Notes under the pieces: generated by a model
Seen by the model: the letters and a program-made list of their open reading frames with translations, nothing else
Told to the model about the DNA's origin: nothing
The model's database searches: none
Shown: in pieces, positions 8,157-16,744 of the stretch
How positions within the stretch are numbered: position 1 is the first letter of the stretch
Layout: each line of letters opens with the position of its first letter
Assembly (NCBI RefSeq): GCF_013364155.1
Contig: NZ_CP054916.1
Location: 5,515,001-5,579,000, forward strand
DNA: 64,000 bases
Direction: 5' to 3'
From: Streptomyces sp. NA02950
GTDB lineage: Bacteria; Actinomycetota; Actinomycetes; Streptomycetales; Streptomycetaceae
Position numbers and translations under genes: made by a program

Positions 8157-9284
8157 ATGCCGAACCACTGGCCGGACGACTGGACCGACACCGGGCGTGC
8201 GCCGCATGACGGCATCGTCCTTCCGCAGCAGCAACAGCGGCCGGAGCCGCTGCGGCGGATACCGCCGGACCCGTACCAGCCGCGTGAGGACGACGAGGCC
8301 GCTCCCCGCCGCCGGTGGCCCCGGCGGCTGTGGCGGACGGTGGCCGTGGTGCTCTCGCTGGCCCTGGTCGGCGCCGGTACCGCCTACGTCTGGGCGACGT
8401 CCAAGCTCAAGAACGAGGTCGACCTGGGCAGGGTCGAGCACCGTCCCCCCAAGGGCAAGGGCACCAACTACCTCATCGTGGGCTCCGACAGCCGTGACGG
8501 TCTCTCCGGCAAGGACAAGAAGGACCTGCACACCGGCTCGGCCGAGGGCCGCCGCACCGACTCGATGATGGTGCTGCACACCGGCGCCCACGGCACCACG
8601 CTGATGAGCCTGCCGCGCGACTCGTGGGTGACCCTCCCGCCGTACACCTTCCCCATGACCGGCAAGCGCCCGGGGGCGTCGAAGAACAAGCTCAACGCCG
8701 CGTTCTCACTGGGCGGTCCGGAACTGCTGGTGCGGACCGTGGAGCACAACACCGGGCTGCGGATCGACCACTACGCGGAGATCGGCTTCGCCGGTTTCGT
8801 GAACGTCGTCGACTCGGTCGGCGGGGTGCGGATGTGTCTCCCCAGGCCCATCAAGGACGAGAAGTCGGGCGCCGACCTGAAGAAGGGCTGCCAGACCCTG
8901 AACGGCGCCCAGGCGCTGGCCTTCGTCCGGCAGCGTCACCAGGAGGCCAAGGGGGACCTCGGCCGTAGCCAGAACCAGCAGAAGTTCCTGTCGGCGCTGG
9001 CGAAGAAGGCCACGGAGCCGGACCACGCTCTGGTCCCGTGGGAGGTCTTCCCGACCGTGGGCGCCGGTCTGGACACCCTCATCGTGGACAAGGACATGGA
9101 CCTGCGGACGCTGGCGTCCATGTTCGAGGCGATGAAGGGCGTAGCGGGCGGGAGCGGCAAGCAGCTGAACGTCCCCGTGGCGAGCCTCGGCTTCACAACG
9201 CGCAAGGGCAGCGCGGTGAAATGGGACGAGAAGCGGGCGAAGAAGCTCTTCGAGCAGCTGAGGAACGACCGGCCGGTGGGCTAG
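8157..9284 (+). CDS. LytR-CpsA-Psr (LCP) family protein
   Basis: A 375-residue type II membrane protein: a charged, Pro-rich cytoplasmic N-terminus, a transmembrane helix at about 57-80 (TVAVVLSLALVGAGTAYVW), then an LCP domain. Typical LCP features are NYLIVGSDSRDG, GRRTDSMMVLHTG, LMSLPRDSWVTLP, KLNAAFSLGG and ALAFVRQRHQ, including the Arg and Asp residues that bind the pyrophosphate of the polyprenyl carrier. LCP proteins attach glycopolymers from lipid carriers to peptidoglycan. The start ATG 8157 has GAGGAG upstream; an ATG at 8136 overlaps the previous stop but lacks a ribosome site. Following the polysaccharide synthase, it may anchor that polymer. Confidence 0.88.
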   Translation: MPNHWPDDWTDTGRAPHDGIVLPQQQQRPEPLRRIPPDPYQPREDDEAAPRRRWPRRLWRTVAVVLSLALVGAGTAYVWATSKLKNEVDLGRVEHRPPKGKGTNYLIVGSDSRDGLSGKDKKDLHTGSAEGRRTDSMMVLHTGAHGTTLMSLPRDSWVTLPPYTFPMTGKRPGASKNKLNAAFSLGGPELLVRTVEHNTGLRIDHYAEIGFAGFVNVVDSVGGVRMCLPRPIKDEKSGADLKKGCQTLNGAQALAFVRQRHQEAKGDLGRSQNQQKFLSALAKKATEPDHALVPWEVFPTVGAGLDTLIVDKDMDLRTLASMFEAMKGVAGGSGKQLNVPVASLGFTTRKGSAVKWDEKRAKKLFEQLRNDRPVG

Positions 9285-9300
9285 CCCGCCCACCGGCCGT
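9271..9300. terminator. bidirectional hairpin between LCP and DUF397 genes
   Basis: CGGCCGGTGGG at 9271-9281 pairs perfectly with CCCACCGGCCG at 9290-9300. The LCP stop codon lies in the loop. The two flanking genes converge here, so it can serve both. Confidence 0.7.
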
Positions 9301-9312
9301 GTGCCGGACCGG

Positions 9313-9624
9313 TCAGACGGCGGTCGAGGCGTACGAGACGAAGGCGGTCCAGGCGGCCGGGGCGACGGCGAGTTGGGGGCCGCCGGGGTTCTTGGAGTCG
9401 CGGATGTGGATGGTGCCGCAGGGGTCAGTAGCGACCTCCAGGCAGTCGGGTCCGTCAGCCGTGCTGTAGCTGCTCTTGGCCCAGCCGACCTCGACGCACG
9501 ATGGGCCGTCAGCGGTGCTGTAGCTGCTCTTCGTCCACGCGACTTCCACGCACGATGGGCCGTCGTCGGTGCTGTAGCTGCTCTTTATCCACTCTGGTGC
9601 GGAATCAGAGGGCCTGAGGGTCAT
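9313..9624 (-). CDS. DUF397 protein with triplicated KSSYS motif
   Basis: A 103-residue protein of the DUF397 family, normally about 60-70 residues with a single W-x-KSSYS-x-x-x-G-x-x-CVEV segment. Here an 18-residue unit occurs three times in a row (WIKSSYSTDDGPSCVEVA, WTKSSYSTADGPSCVEVG, WAKSSYSTADGPDCLEVA) before the usual IHIRDSKNPGGP tail. Its ATG overlaps the stop of the upstream HTH gene by 4 nt. DUF397 proteins are small partners of the neighbouring HTH-DUF5753 regulators in Streptomyces, several of which act in development (WhiJ-like systems). The triplication is unusual. Confidence 0.9.
   Translation of the reverse strand: MTLRPSDSAPEWIKSSYSTDDGPSCVEVAWTKSSYSTADGPSCVEVGWAKSSYSTADGPDCLEVATDPCGTIHIRDSKNPGGPQLAVAPAAWTAFVSYASTAV
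9446..9597. repeat. 54-bp tandem repeat inside the DUF397 gene
   Basis: Three copies of a 54-bp unit lie in register (the sequence CCGTC begins at 9452, 9506 and 9560, each followed by a segment ending GTGCTGTAGCTGCTCTT). The copies differ by few bases, so the duplication looks recent. It encodes the three 18-residue repeats of the DUF397 product. Confidence 0.85.
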
Positions 9625-10433
9625 GTCTCTCCCAGCACTTTCTCGATGAAGGCATGTGACTCTCGTGGTGTGAGAGCCTGCGCTCGGATGGTCCCATAAC
9701 GAATGTCAAGGATCTGGGCCTCTTTGGGCTCGGCGAGCACACGGCTGATCAGCTGGACTTCGCTCAGCCCGACCGTCGCCCCGTCCTTGAGCCGCAGCAG
9801 CCGAAACGAACCGCCGAGACCGGAGTTCTCCTCACGGCTCAGGGGCAGGACTTGGAGGTCCACGTTCCGCAACTGACTCATTTCCAATAGGTGTTCGAGT
9901 TGTCGCCGCAACACCATCTTCCCTCCGATGGGGCGGCGCAACGTCGCCTCGCACTGCACGAAGTTGAACAGGGGGCGTGCCGTGGTGGTGTCGATGATCT
10001 CCTGTCGGGCCATTCGCGCGGCCACCCGCTGCTCGACTTCTTCCTCGGTGAACGCCGGACGACGCTCGCGGAACACCGCCCGAGCGTAGTCCTCGGTCTG
10101 TAGCAGACCGTCGACGACCGATTGGTTGTAGGAGCCGAGCTCGACGGCCTCACCCTCCAACTTCTTTACGTCCCGGACCTTTTTGGGATACCTGGCCTCC
10201 GCGACATCCGTCTTCATCGCGGCGATCTTGCCGCCCGCCCCCAGCACGTCATCCGCCTTGTCCAGGAACTCGACACTCGGAATCCGCCGCGCCCGCTCCA
10301 CCGCCGAGACCTGTTCCTCCCCGTAGCCGATCGCCGCGCCCAACTCCGCCTGTTTCAGCCCCGCCGCCTCCCGCCAGAGCTTGATCTGACGGCCGACGGC
10401 CCTCAATACGGCAGCGCTCCCCTCGTCTTCCAT
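9621..10433 (-). CDS. XRE-type HTH regulator with DUF5753 domain
   Basis: A 270-residue regulator. Residues about 10-70 form a helix-turn-helix of the XRE type (VGRQIKLWREAAGLKQAELG, then GYGEEQVSAVERARRIPS). Residues about 90-265 form a DUF5753 domain, with LLQTEDYARAVF, the RMARQEIID helix and QLRNVDLQVLPLS, ending with FIEKVL. Together with the overlapping DUF397 gene it forms the common Streptomyces WhiJ/DUF397 pair, thought to control development or act as a small regulatory switch. The start ATG is at 10433. Confidence 0.9.
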   Translation of the reverse strand: MEDEGSAAVLRAVGRQIKLWREAAGLKQAELGAAIGYGEEQVSAVERARRIPSVEFLDKADDVLGAGGKIAAMKTDVAEARYPKKVRDVKKLEGEAVELGSYNQSVVDGLLQTEDYARAVFRERRPAFTEEEVEQRVAARMARQEIIDTTTARPLFNFVQCEATLRRPIGGKMVLRRQLEHLLEMSQLRNVDLQVLPLSREENSGLGGSFRLLRLKDGATVGLSEVQLISRVLAEPKEAQILDIRYGTIRAQALTPRESHAFIEKVLGET

Positions 10434-10451
10434 ACCGGCCCACCTCCCGAG

Positions 10452-11108
10452 CTAGAACCCCCGCTCCTGTGAGCCTAGACACGCGCGACCACGCTGAGTG
10501 AGGAGAGTCAACAAATCACTCGAACCGACACTTCCGTTTCCCGCCTCCAGAACCGGTTCGCCATCGAAGCGGAACAGCGGGACCGCCCGAGCGCCGACAA
10601 GTTCCCGCGTACGGTCCAGCTCGGCGCGCAACTCCTCGGCGCCGTAGCCCTCCTCCGTCACCCCCGTCTCGGCCGCCAGCCGGGACAGAACGGACCGGTC
10701 GGAGATATGCAGTCCGTCCGTGAAGTAGGCCCGGAACAACCGCTCCGTCATCTCCTCGGCCCGGCCCTGGCGGGCGGCACGGCCCATCAACAGATGGGCG
10801 TCGAAGGTGTTGGTGAACACCGCGCGCCCGAGGTTCAGTTCCAGCCCGTCGTCCGCGCCGAAGGAGGTGTCCGCACGGATCGCCCGCGCGGCCGCCTCGC
10901 CGCGTTCCCGCTTGTGCACCTCGAACAGCGGCTCTCCGGTGGCCGGGGCATCGGGCCGGAGCCGGTAGGGGCGGATGACGGTCTCGACCGTGCCGCCCTC
11001 CGCCCGGTGGTGCCGGGCCGCCCGGCGGAACCGAGTGAAGCCGAGGTAGCAGTGGACGCACACCAGGTCCAGGACGAGTTCGACGCGTCGGGGCGCGGAG
11101 GAGTTCAT
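10452..11108 (-). CDS. DsbA-family (FrnE-like) thioredoxin-fold protein
   Basis: A 218-residue cytoplasmic protein of the FrnE/2-hydroxychromene-2-carboxylate isomerase group. The redox-type motif near the N-terminus is LVCVHCYLGF (CxxC with Val-His between the cysteines; family members usually have Pro-Trp). FDAHLLMGRAARQGRAEEM and LFRAYFTDG are typical of FrnE proteins. The tail is less typical (LFRFDGEPVLEAGN). The start is uncertain: ATG 11108 is chosen, but in-frame GTGs at 11126 and 11129 overlap the stop of the SDR gene and could couple the two. Confidence 0.8.
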   Translation of the reverse strand: MNSSAPRRVELVLDLVCVHCYLGFTRFRRAARHHRAEGGTVETVIRPYRLRPDAPATGEPLFEVHKRERGEAAARAIRADTSFGADDGLELNLGRAVFTNTFDAHLLMGRAARQGRAEEMTERLFRAYFTDGLHISDRSVLSRLAAETGVTEEGYGAEELRAELDRTRELVGARAVPLFRFDGEPVLEAGNGSVGSSDLLTLLTQRGRACLGSQERGF

Positions 11109-11122
11109 GGTGGTTTCCCGCC

Positions 11123-11830
11123 TCACCACGGCACCGGTCCGGTGAGCGAGAAGTAGCCGCCGGTCGGTCCGTCGGAACCGATCGTGGCCATCCGGACGAT
11201 GATCTCGGCGCCTTCCTCGATGGTCTGGTCGCCGGTGTGCCCGTTGAGGTCGGTCGCGGTGTAGCCGGGGTCGACGGCGTTGAAGCGGATCCCCGGGAAG
11301 GCGTGGGCGTACTGCACGGTGACCATGTTCAGCGCGGCCTTCGAGGAGGCGTACGCCAGGGCCGGGATCCAGACCGGCACGGCCGTGGCGTGGCCTTCCG
11401 GGTCGGAGGAGACCGTCAGCGAGCCCAGGCCGCTGCTGACGTTCACCACCACGGGGGCCCCGCTCGCCCGCAGCAGTGGGAGGAAGGCGTGCACGGTCCG
11501 TACGGCGCCGAAGACGTTGGTGTCGAAGACCGTCAGCAGATCGGCCCCGGTGGTCTCCTCGGCCGTATGGGCCCGGCCGTTGATCCCGGCGTTGTTGACC
11601 AGGACGTCCAGTCGGCCCGTCTCCCGCTCGATGGACTTCGCGGCCGCCTGTACCGACTCGTCGCTGGTGACGTCGATCAGCAACGGCCGGGCACCGATCA
11701 GGTGCGCGGCCTCTTCGCCGCGCCGGGCGTCCCGTGCCCCGACGTAGACGGTGTGTCCGGCGGCGACCAGCTGACGGGCGGTCTCAAGGCCCAGCCCCTT
11801 GTTGGCTCCGGTGATGAGTGTGGTGGTCAT
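11123..11830 (-). CDS. short-chain dehydrogenase/reductase
   Basis: A 235-residue classical SDR. It shows the cofactor motif TGANKGLGLETAR, VLVNNAGIN, the catalytic Ser in VNVSSGLGS, and the YxxxK pair in AYASSKAAL. The acidic or basic character after beta-2 (GARDARRGEEA) suggests NADP(H). Substrate unknown. It diverges from the HTH regulator gene at 11943, which probably controls it, and it precedes the DsbA-like gene in one operon. Confidence 0.9.
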   Translation of the reverse strand: MTTTLITGANKGLGLETARQLVAAGHTVYVGARDARRGEEAAHLIGARPLLIDVTSDESVQAAAKSIERETGRLDVLVNNAGINGRAHTAEETTGADLLTVFDTNVFGAVRTVHAFLPLLRASGAPVVVNVSSGLGSLTVSSDPEGHATAVPVWIPALAYASSKAALNMVTVQYAHAFPGIRFNAVDPGYTATDLNGHTGDQTIEEGAEIIVRMATIGSDGPTGGYFSLTGPVPW

Positions 11831-11942
11831 GCGCCCAGCCTCGGCGCCCCGGGAGGGAACAGGGAGTGCCCACTTCTTCATAGGAAACGCGGTACCAGGA
11901 TGAGCCCCTGGGCCACCGGCCGCCCGGCCGGATACTGGGAGG

Positions 11943-12800
11943 GTGAGCGGAGAAGGGAACGGCGGCCGGGGCGGTGACCTGGGTGGGGCGCTGCGCCACT
12001 GGCGGGAGCGGCTCGACCCGGCCACGGTCGGGCTGCCCGCCGGACGCAACCGCCGGACGGCCGGGCTGCGCCGCGAGGAGCTGGCCATGCTCGCGGGTAT
12101 GTCGGCCGACTACGTCATCCGCCTCGAGCAGGGGCGGGCCACCTCCCCGTCCCCGCAGATCCTCACCGCGCTGGCCCGGGCACTGCGGCTGTCCGAGGCC
12201 GAGCTGCGGCATCTGTTCGTCCTCGCGGGCCGGACGCCGCCCACGAGCGCCCGGATGCCCACCCATCTCACTCCGGGTGTGCAGCGGTTGCTGGACCAGA
12301 TGAGCGCGACCCCGGTCGGGGTGTACGACGCGGTGTGGACCCTCATCGCATGGAACAGGATGTACGCCGCGCTGCACGGCGACCCGTCCGCCCTGGCGGG
12401 ACGCGAGCGCAATTGCGTGTGGCGTCACTTCACCGGCATGCCCGGCCGGGTGGCGCACACCCCTGAGCAGGAGGCGCGGTTCGAGGCGGCCACGGTCGCC
12501 GATCTGCGGGCCGCGACCGTCCGCTATCCCGGTGACCCGGGCCCGCGGAGCCTCGTCAGGGAGCTCAGGAGAGTCAGCGAACGGTTCGCCGGGCTGTGGG
12601 ACTCCCACACGGTGGGCACCCACATGATGCACACCAAGACGGTGCGACACCCCGAGGTGGGGACGCTGGCCCTCGACTGCGACGTCCTCACCGTGCCCGG
12701 CAGCGATCTGCATGTGACGATCTACACCGCCGCCCCGGGCACCGAGGCCGCCGACAAGCTCGGTCTGCTCGGCGTCATCGGCACCCAGGCGATGTCATAG
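11943..12800 (+). CDS. HTH regulator, MmyB-like
   Basis: A 285-residue regulator. Residues about 12-80 are an XRE-type helix-turn-helix (RTAGLRREELAMLAGMSADY, then VIRLEQGRATSPSPQIL), followed by a MmyB-like ligand-binding region (about 105-275; GVYDAVWTLIAWNRMYAALH, NCVWRHF, VADLRAATVRYPGDP). This family is widespread in actinobacteria and often sits divergent to an SDR it regulates, exactly as here; its domain may bind a fatty acid or similar ligand. The start is a GTG at 11943 just after a GGGAGG stretch. Confidence 0.9.
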   Translation: MSGEGNGGRGGDLGGALRHWRERLDPATVGLPAGRNRRTAGLRREELAMLAGMSADYVIRLEQGRATSPSPQILTALARALRLSEAELRHLFVLAGRTPPTSARMPTHLTPGVQRLLDQMSATPVGVYDAVWTLIAWNRMYAALHGDPSALAGRERNCVWRHFTGMPGRVAHTPEQEARFEAATVADLRAATVRYPGDPGPRSLVRELRRVSERFAGLWDSHTVGTHMMHTKTVRHPEVGTLALDCDVLTVPGSDLHVTIYTAAPGTEAADKLGLLGVIGTQAMS

Positions 12801-12850
12801 GTCCGGTCGTACGTCCGGTCGTCGGTCCGGGGAAGGCGCCGCGCGCCCGG

Positions 12851-13561
12851 CTACGGCGCCAGGATGTCCAGCTCGCGCAGCGCGCCCACGGTGATCTCGC
12901 GGGTGTACTCCTCGGCGCGCACCGCGTCCCGCGCCCGGACCGCCTCCGCGACCCGGACATGCAGGGTGACCGCCTCGGGGTCGGGATCGGTGAACATCAC
13001 CTGGTGCTCGGTGCGGCCGGTCAGCACCTCGGCGACCACATCGCCGAGCCGGGCGAACATCTCATTGCCGGAGGCACGCAGGATCACCCGGTGGAACGCG
13101 ATGTCGTGCACCAGATACCCGGGGAGCTGCTGTCCCCGTGAGGTGGACACCATGCCGAGGGCGTGCTCGGTCAGCTCGGCGCACTGCTCGGGGGTGGCGC
13201 GCTCGGCGGCCAGCGCGGCCGCGGCCGGTTCGATCGCCGAGCGCAGCGCGGTCAGCGAGCGGAGCTGGCGGGGGCGGTCGGGACCGGCCAGCCGCCAGCG
13301 GATGACCTGCGGATCGAAGACGTCCCACTCCTCGGCGGGGCGCACCGTCACCCCGACCCGGCGGCGGGACTCCACCAGATGCATGGACTCCAGGACCCGC
13401 ACCGCCTCCCGGACGACCGTGCGTGACACCTCGAACCGCTGCTCCAGCTCATCGGTGCGCAGCACCGTCCCCGGTGGATAGTCACCCGCGGTGATCGCGG
13501 GCCCGAGGGTCTGTAGCACCCGGGCATGCGCCCCCCGCCCCTTGGGCCCCTGGTTGTCCAT
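12851..13561 (-). CDS. gntR: FadR-type GntR family repressor of gluconate genes
   Basis: A 236-residue regulator. The winged helix at residues about 12-80 includes LRTDELEQRFEVSRTVVREA and the wing RRRVGVTVRP; residues about 100-230 form an FCD effector domain with metal-site His residues (LVHDIAFHRVILRASGN, then LHVRVAEAVRARD). It is divergently transcribed from gluconokinase and a GntP permease, so it is most likely the repressor of gluconate use, released by gluconate or its phosphate. It would bind in the 132-bp gap, where a palindrome is seen at 13600-13613. Confidence 0.85.
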   Translation of the reverse strand: MDNQGPKGRGAHARVLQTLGPAITAGDYPPGTVLRTDELEQRFEVSRTVVREAVRVLESMHLVESRRRVGVTVRPAEEWDVFDPQVIRWRLAGPDRPRQLRSLTALRSAIEPAAAALAAERATPEQCAELTEHALGMVSTSRGQQLPGYLVHDIAFHRVILRASGNEMFARLGDVVAEVLTGRTEHQVMFTDPDPEAVTLHVRVAEAVRARDAVRAEEYTREITVGALRELDILAP

Positions 13562-13599
13562 GGAGTCAGCCTACGTGCCACGCCCAGGGCAAATAAGTA

Positions 13600-13613
13600 T
13601 GACTTTTGAGTCA
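13600..13613. promoter_or_regulatory. candidate GntR operator in gntR-gntK gap
   Basis: TGACT at 13600-13604 and AGTCA at 13609-13613 form an inverted repeat with a 4-nt spacer, in the AT-richer part of the divergent promoter region. Position and symmetry suit a repressor site; assignment to GntR is inference. Confidence 0.45.
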
Positions 13614-13693
13614 CGAACTCTTGAATACGTCGTACCCGTGAGGTTGAGTGTGCCGCGGCGCCGAGGTCGACGAAGACAGCGAGGTTCACCGCA

Positions 13694-14209
13694 ATGCACA
13701 CCCCTCCGGTAGTTGTCGTCATGGGAGTGTCCGGAACGGGCAAGACCACGGTCGGGCCGCTGCTGGCCGACCGGCTCGGCGTGCCGTACGCCGAGGCCGA
13801 CGACTTCCACCCGCCGGCCAACATCGCCAAGATGTCGGCCGGTATCCCGCTCGACGACGAGGACCGCAGGCCCTGGCTCGACGCCATCGGCGCCTGGGCG
13901 CACGACCACGCCGCGCGCGGTGGGGTGGTCAGCTGCTCGGCCCTCAAGCGGGACTACCGGGACCGGCTGCGCGCGGCCAACCCCGATGCCGTCTTTCTTC
14001 ATCTGACCGGCGATCGCGCACGGATCGCCGAGCGGATGAAGGCCCGCAAGGGCCACTTCTTCTCCGACCGGATGCTCGCGTCCCAGCTCGCCACGCTCGA
14101 ACCGCTCGAGCCCGACGAGAACGGCGTGGCCGTGGACATCTCCCCCGAGCCCGAGGCCATCGCCGAACGGGCCGCCGCCGAACTGCGGCGGCGTACCGCG
14201 CAGAACTGA
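13694..14209 (+). CDS. gntK: gluconokinase
   Basis: A 171-residue GntK-type gluconokinase, the usual size for the family. It carries the P-loop GVSGTGKTT, the substrate loop EADDFHPPANIAKM, GIPLDDEDRRPWL and the conserved VSCSALKRDYRDRLR. It converts gluconate and ATP to 6-phosphogluconate for the pentose phosphate pathway. A permease gene follows 32 nt downstream; both are probably one operon under GntR. Confidence 0.95.
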   Translation: MHTPPVVVVMGVSGTGKTTVGPLLADRLGVPYAEADDFHPPANIAKMSAGIPLDDEDRRPWLDAIGAWAHDHAARGGVVSCSALKRDYRDRLRAANPDAVFLHLTGDRARIAERMKARKGHFFSDRMLASQLATLEPLEPDENGVAVDISPEPEAIAERAAAELRRRTAQN

Positions 14210-14241
14210 CACCGCCAGGCACCGCTACGTAAGGAACCGCC

Positions 14242-15639
14242 GTGACCAGACTCAGCGTTGAGATGCTGGCTGCGGAGACCGTCGACCCGATCACGTCGGC
14301 AGGTCACGCACAGCTGGGGATCGCCGTACTCCTCGGCATCGCCGTCATCGTCCTGCTCATCACCACGTTCAAGCTGCACGCCTTTCTGTCGCTGACCATC
14401 GGTTCGCTGGTGCTGGGCGCCGCCGCCGGGGCGCCGCTGGACAAGGCGATCGCCAGCTTCACGGCCGGGCTCGGCACCACGGTCGCGGGCGTCGGGGTGC
14501 TGATCGCGTTGGGCGCGATACTGGGGCGGCTGCTCGCCGACTCCGGTGGCGCCGACCAGATCGTCGACACCATCCTGGCGAAGGCGAGCGGCCGCACCAT
14601 GCCGTGGGCGATGGCGCTGATCGCGGGACTGATCGGACTGCCGCTGTTCTTCGAGGTCGGCATCGTGCTGCTGATCCCCGTGGTGCTGCTGGTCGCCAAG
14701 CGCGGCAACTACTCGCTGATGCGCATCGGCATCCCGGCGCTCGCGGGTCTGTCCGTGATGCACGGTCTGGTGCCGCCGCACCCCGGTCCGCTGGCCGCGA
14801 TCGACGCCGTCCACGCCAACCTGGGCGTCACCCTGGCGCTCGGGGTGCTGGTCGCGCTGCCCACCGTGGTCATCGCCGGACCGCTGTTCGCCCGGTACGC
14901 CGCCCGCTGGGTGGACATCACCCCGCCGGACCGGATGATCCCGCAGCGCCCCTCGGAGGATCTGGAGCGGCGGCCGGGCTTCGCCGCCACCGTGGCCACC
15001 GTGCTGCTGCCGGTGGTGCTGATGCTGGGCAAGGCGCTCACCGACATCGTGGTGGACGACCCGGAGGCCGGGGTCCAGCGGGCCATGGACGTGATCGGCT
15101 CGCCCCTGATCGCGCTGCTGGCGGCGGTGATCGTCGGGATGTTCACGCTCGGCCGGGCCGCGGGCTTCACCCGGGGCCGGATCACCTCCACCGTGGAGAC
15201 CTCGCTCGCTCCCATCGCCGGGATCCTGCTGATCGTCGGCGCGGGTGGCGGTTTCAAGCAGACGCTCATCGACATCGGCGTCGGCCAGATGATCCTGGAC
15301 TTCTCCAAGGACTGGAACATCTCCGCGCTGCTGCTGGCCTGGCTGATCGCGGTCGCCATCCGGCTGGCGACCGGCTCGGCGACCGTGGCCACCATCTCCG
15401 CCGCGGGTCTGGTGGCACCGCTGGCCGCCGATATGTCCACCGCCCACACGGCCCTGCTCGTGCTGGCCATCGGCGCCGGTTCGCTGTTCTTCAGCCATGT
15501 GAACGACGCGGGGTTCTGGCTGGTCAAGGAGTACTTCGGGATGAGCGTGGGACAGACCGTCAGGACCTGGTCGGTGATGGAGACGATCATCTCCGTGACC
15601 GGGCTCGGCTTTGTCCTGCTGCTCTCACTCCTGCTCTGA
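14242..15639 (+). CDS. gntP: GntP family gluconate:H+ symporter
   Basis: A 465-residue polytopic membrane protein of the GntP family with about 12-14 hydrophobic segments. Recognisable stretches are GLPLFFEVGIVLLIPVVLLV, HGLVPPHPGPLAAID and, near the end, HVNDAGFWLVKEYFGMS. It imports gluconate. The start GTG at 14242 has AAGGAA upstream. It forms a catabolic unit with gntK. Confidence 0.92.
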   Translation: MTRLSVEMLAAETVDPITSAGHAQLGIAVLLGIAVIVLLITTFKLHAFLSLTIGSLVLGAAAGAPLDKAIASFTAGLGTTVAGVGVLIALGAILGRLLADSGGADQIVDTILAKASGRTMPWAMALIAGLIGLPLFFEVGIVLLIPVVLLVAKRGNYSLMRIGIPALAGLSVMHGLVPPHPGPLAAIDAVHANLGVTLALGVLVALPTVVIAGPLFARYAARWVDITPPDRMIPQRPSEDLERRPGFAATVATVLLPVVLMLGKALTDIVVDDPEAGVQRAMDVIGSPLIALLAAVIVGMFTLGRAAGFTRGRITSTVETSLAPIAGILLIVGAGGGFKQTLIDIGVGQMILDFSKDWNISALLLAWLIAVAIRLATGSATVATISAAGLVAPLAADMSTAHTALLVLAIGAGSLFFSHVNDAGFWLVKEYFGMSVGQTVRTWSVMETIISVTGLGFVLLLSLLL

Positions 15640-15722
15640 CGCGCTGAACAGTTCGCAAGAGTTCTGAAAAAACATCCGCACGGACCACATCCAATGACCC
15701 CTGTCGCGCGTCATCAAGGGGA

Positions 15723-15740
15723 GCGGCATGGTCATGCCGC
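15723..15740. promoter_or_regulatory. perfect inverted repeat upstream of DD-carboxypeptidase gene
   Basis: GCGGCATG at 15723-15730 and CATGCCGC at 15733-15740 form an 8-bp inverted repeat with a 2-bp centre, 30 nt upstream of the TTG start. It could be an operator or a hairpin in the leader. Confidence 0.4.
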
Positions 15741-15770
15741 CGTACGGCAGGGGCATTTGGAGTATCTATC

Positions 15771-16664
15771 TTGAAAAACGGCATGAAGAGCGTACGTCGC
15801 GTCTCCGCGGCGGTCGTCACCGCGGGGGCCGTGCTGGCGGCGGGGGCGTTCTCCGCCACCGCGCAGGCCGCCGCGGTCGCCACGCCCTCGATCGCCGCCA
15901 AGGGCGGCTATGTGATGAACAACAGCACGGGGAAGAGCCTGTACACCAAGGCCGCGGACACCCGTCGTTCCACCGGCTCCACCACCAAGATCATGACGGC
16001 GCGGGTGGTGCTCGCCCAGCCGAACCTGAACCTTGACGCCAAGGTGACGGTCCAGAAGGCGTACAGCGACTACATCGTCGACAACAACTACGCCTCCTCG
16101 GCGCGGCTGATCGTCGGTGACAAGGTCACCGTCCGGCAGCTGCTGTACGGGCTGATGCTGCCGTCCGGCTGCGACGCCGCGTACGCGCTGGCGGACAAGT
16201 TCGGCAGCGGTTCCACGCGGGCCGCCCGGGTGAAGTCGTTCATCGGCAAGATGAACGCCACCGCCAGGAACCTGGGTCTGTCGAACACCCACTTCGACTC
16301 GTTCGACGGCATCGGGCACGGGGCGAACTACTCCACCCCGCGCGATCTGACGAAGCTCGCCGGCAACGCGATGAAGTACTCGACGTTCCGGTCGGTCGTG
16401 AAGACCAAGTCGACCAAGCAGAAGGTGACCACGAAGAGCGGTGGCTACCGCTACATGTCGTGGAGCAACACCAACAACCTGCTCAGCGGCTACTCGGGCA
16501 CGATCGGCGTGAAGACCGGCTCCGGCCCGGAGGCCAAGTACTGCCTGGTCTTCGCCGCCACCCGGAACGGCAAGACGGTCATCGGCACGGTGCTCGCCTC
16601 CACCTCGGTGGACGCCCGCACCTCCGACGCCAAGAAGCTGATGGACTACGGCTTCAAGAAGTAG
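15771..16664 (+). CDS. secreted D-alanyl-D-alanine carboxypeptidase (peptidase S11)
   Basis: A 297-residue protein with a signal peptide (MKNGMKSVRRVSAAVVTAGA, then an AQA cleavage site near residue 34). The S11 motifs are present: STGSTTK (S-x-x-K) at about 66-72, SGC (motif 2) and KTGSG near residue 248. It trims the terminal D-Ala of peptidoglycan stem peptides. The TTG at 15771 is preferred over the ATG at 15783 because GGAG lies 8 nt before TTG, while the ATG has no ribosome site. It lacks the C-terminal membrane anchor seen in some DacA proteins. Confidence 0.88.
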   Translation: MKNGMKSVRRVSAAVVTAGAVLAAGAFSATAQAAAVATPSIAAKGGYVMNNSTGKSLYTKAADTRRSTGSTTKIMTARVVLAQPNLNLDAKVTVQKAYSDYIVDNNYASSARLIVGDKVTVRQLLYGLMLPSGCDAAYALADKFGSGSTRAARVKSFIGKMNATARNLGLSNTHFDSFDGIGHGANYSTPRDLTKLAGNAMKYSTFRSVVKTKSTKQKVTTKSGGYRYMSWSNTNNLLSGYSGTIGVKTGSGPEAKYCLVFAATRNGKTVIGTVLASTSVDARTSDAKKLMDYGFKK

Positions 16665-16744
16665 TCCTTGCGCGCATCGGGCCCCGGGCTCTTGTCACAC
16701 CCGGGTGCCGCATACACGCGATCTTCCCGGCACAGAATCAGCCC

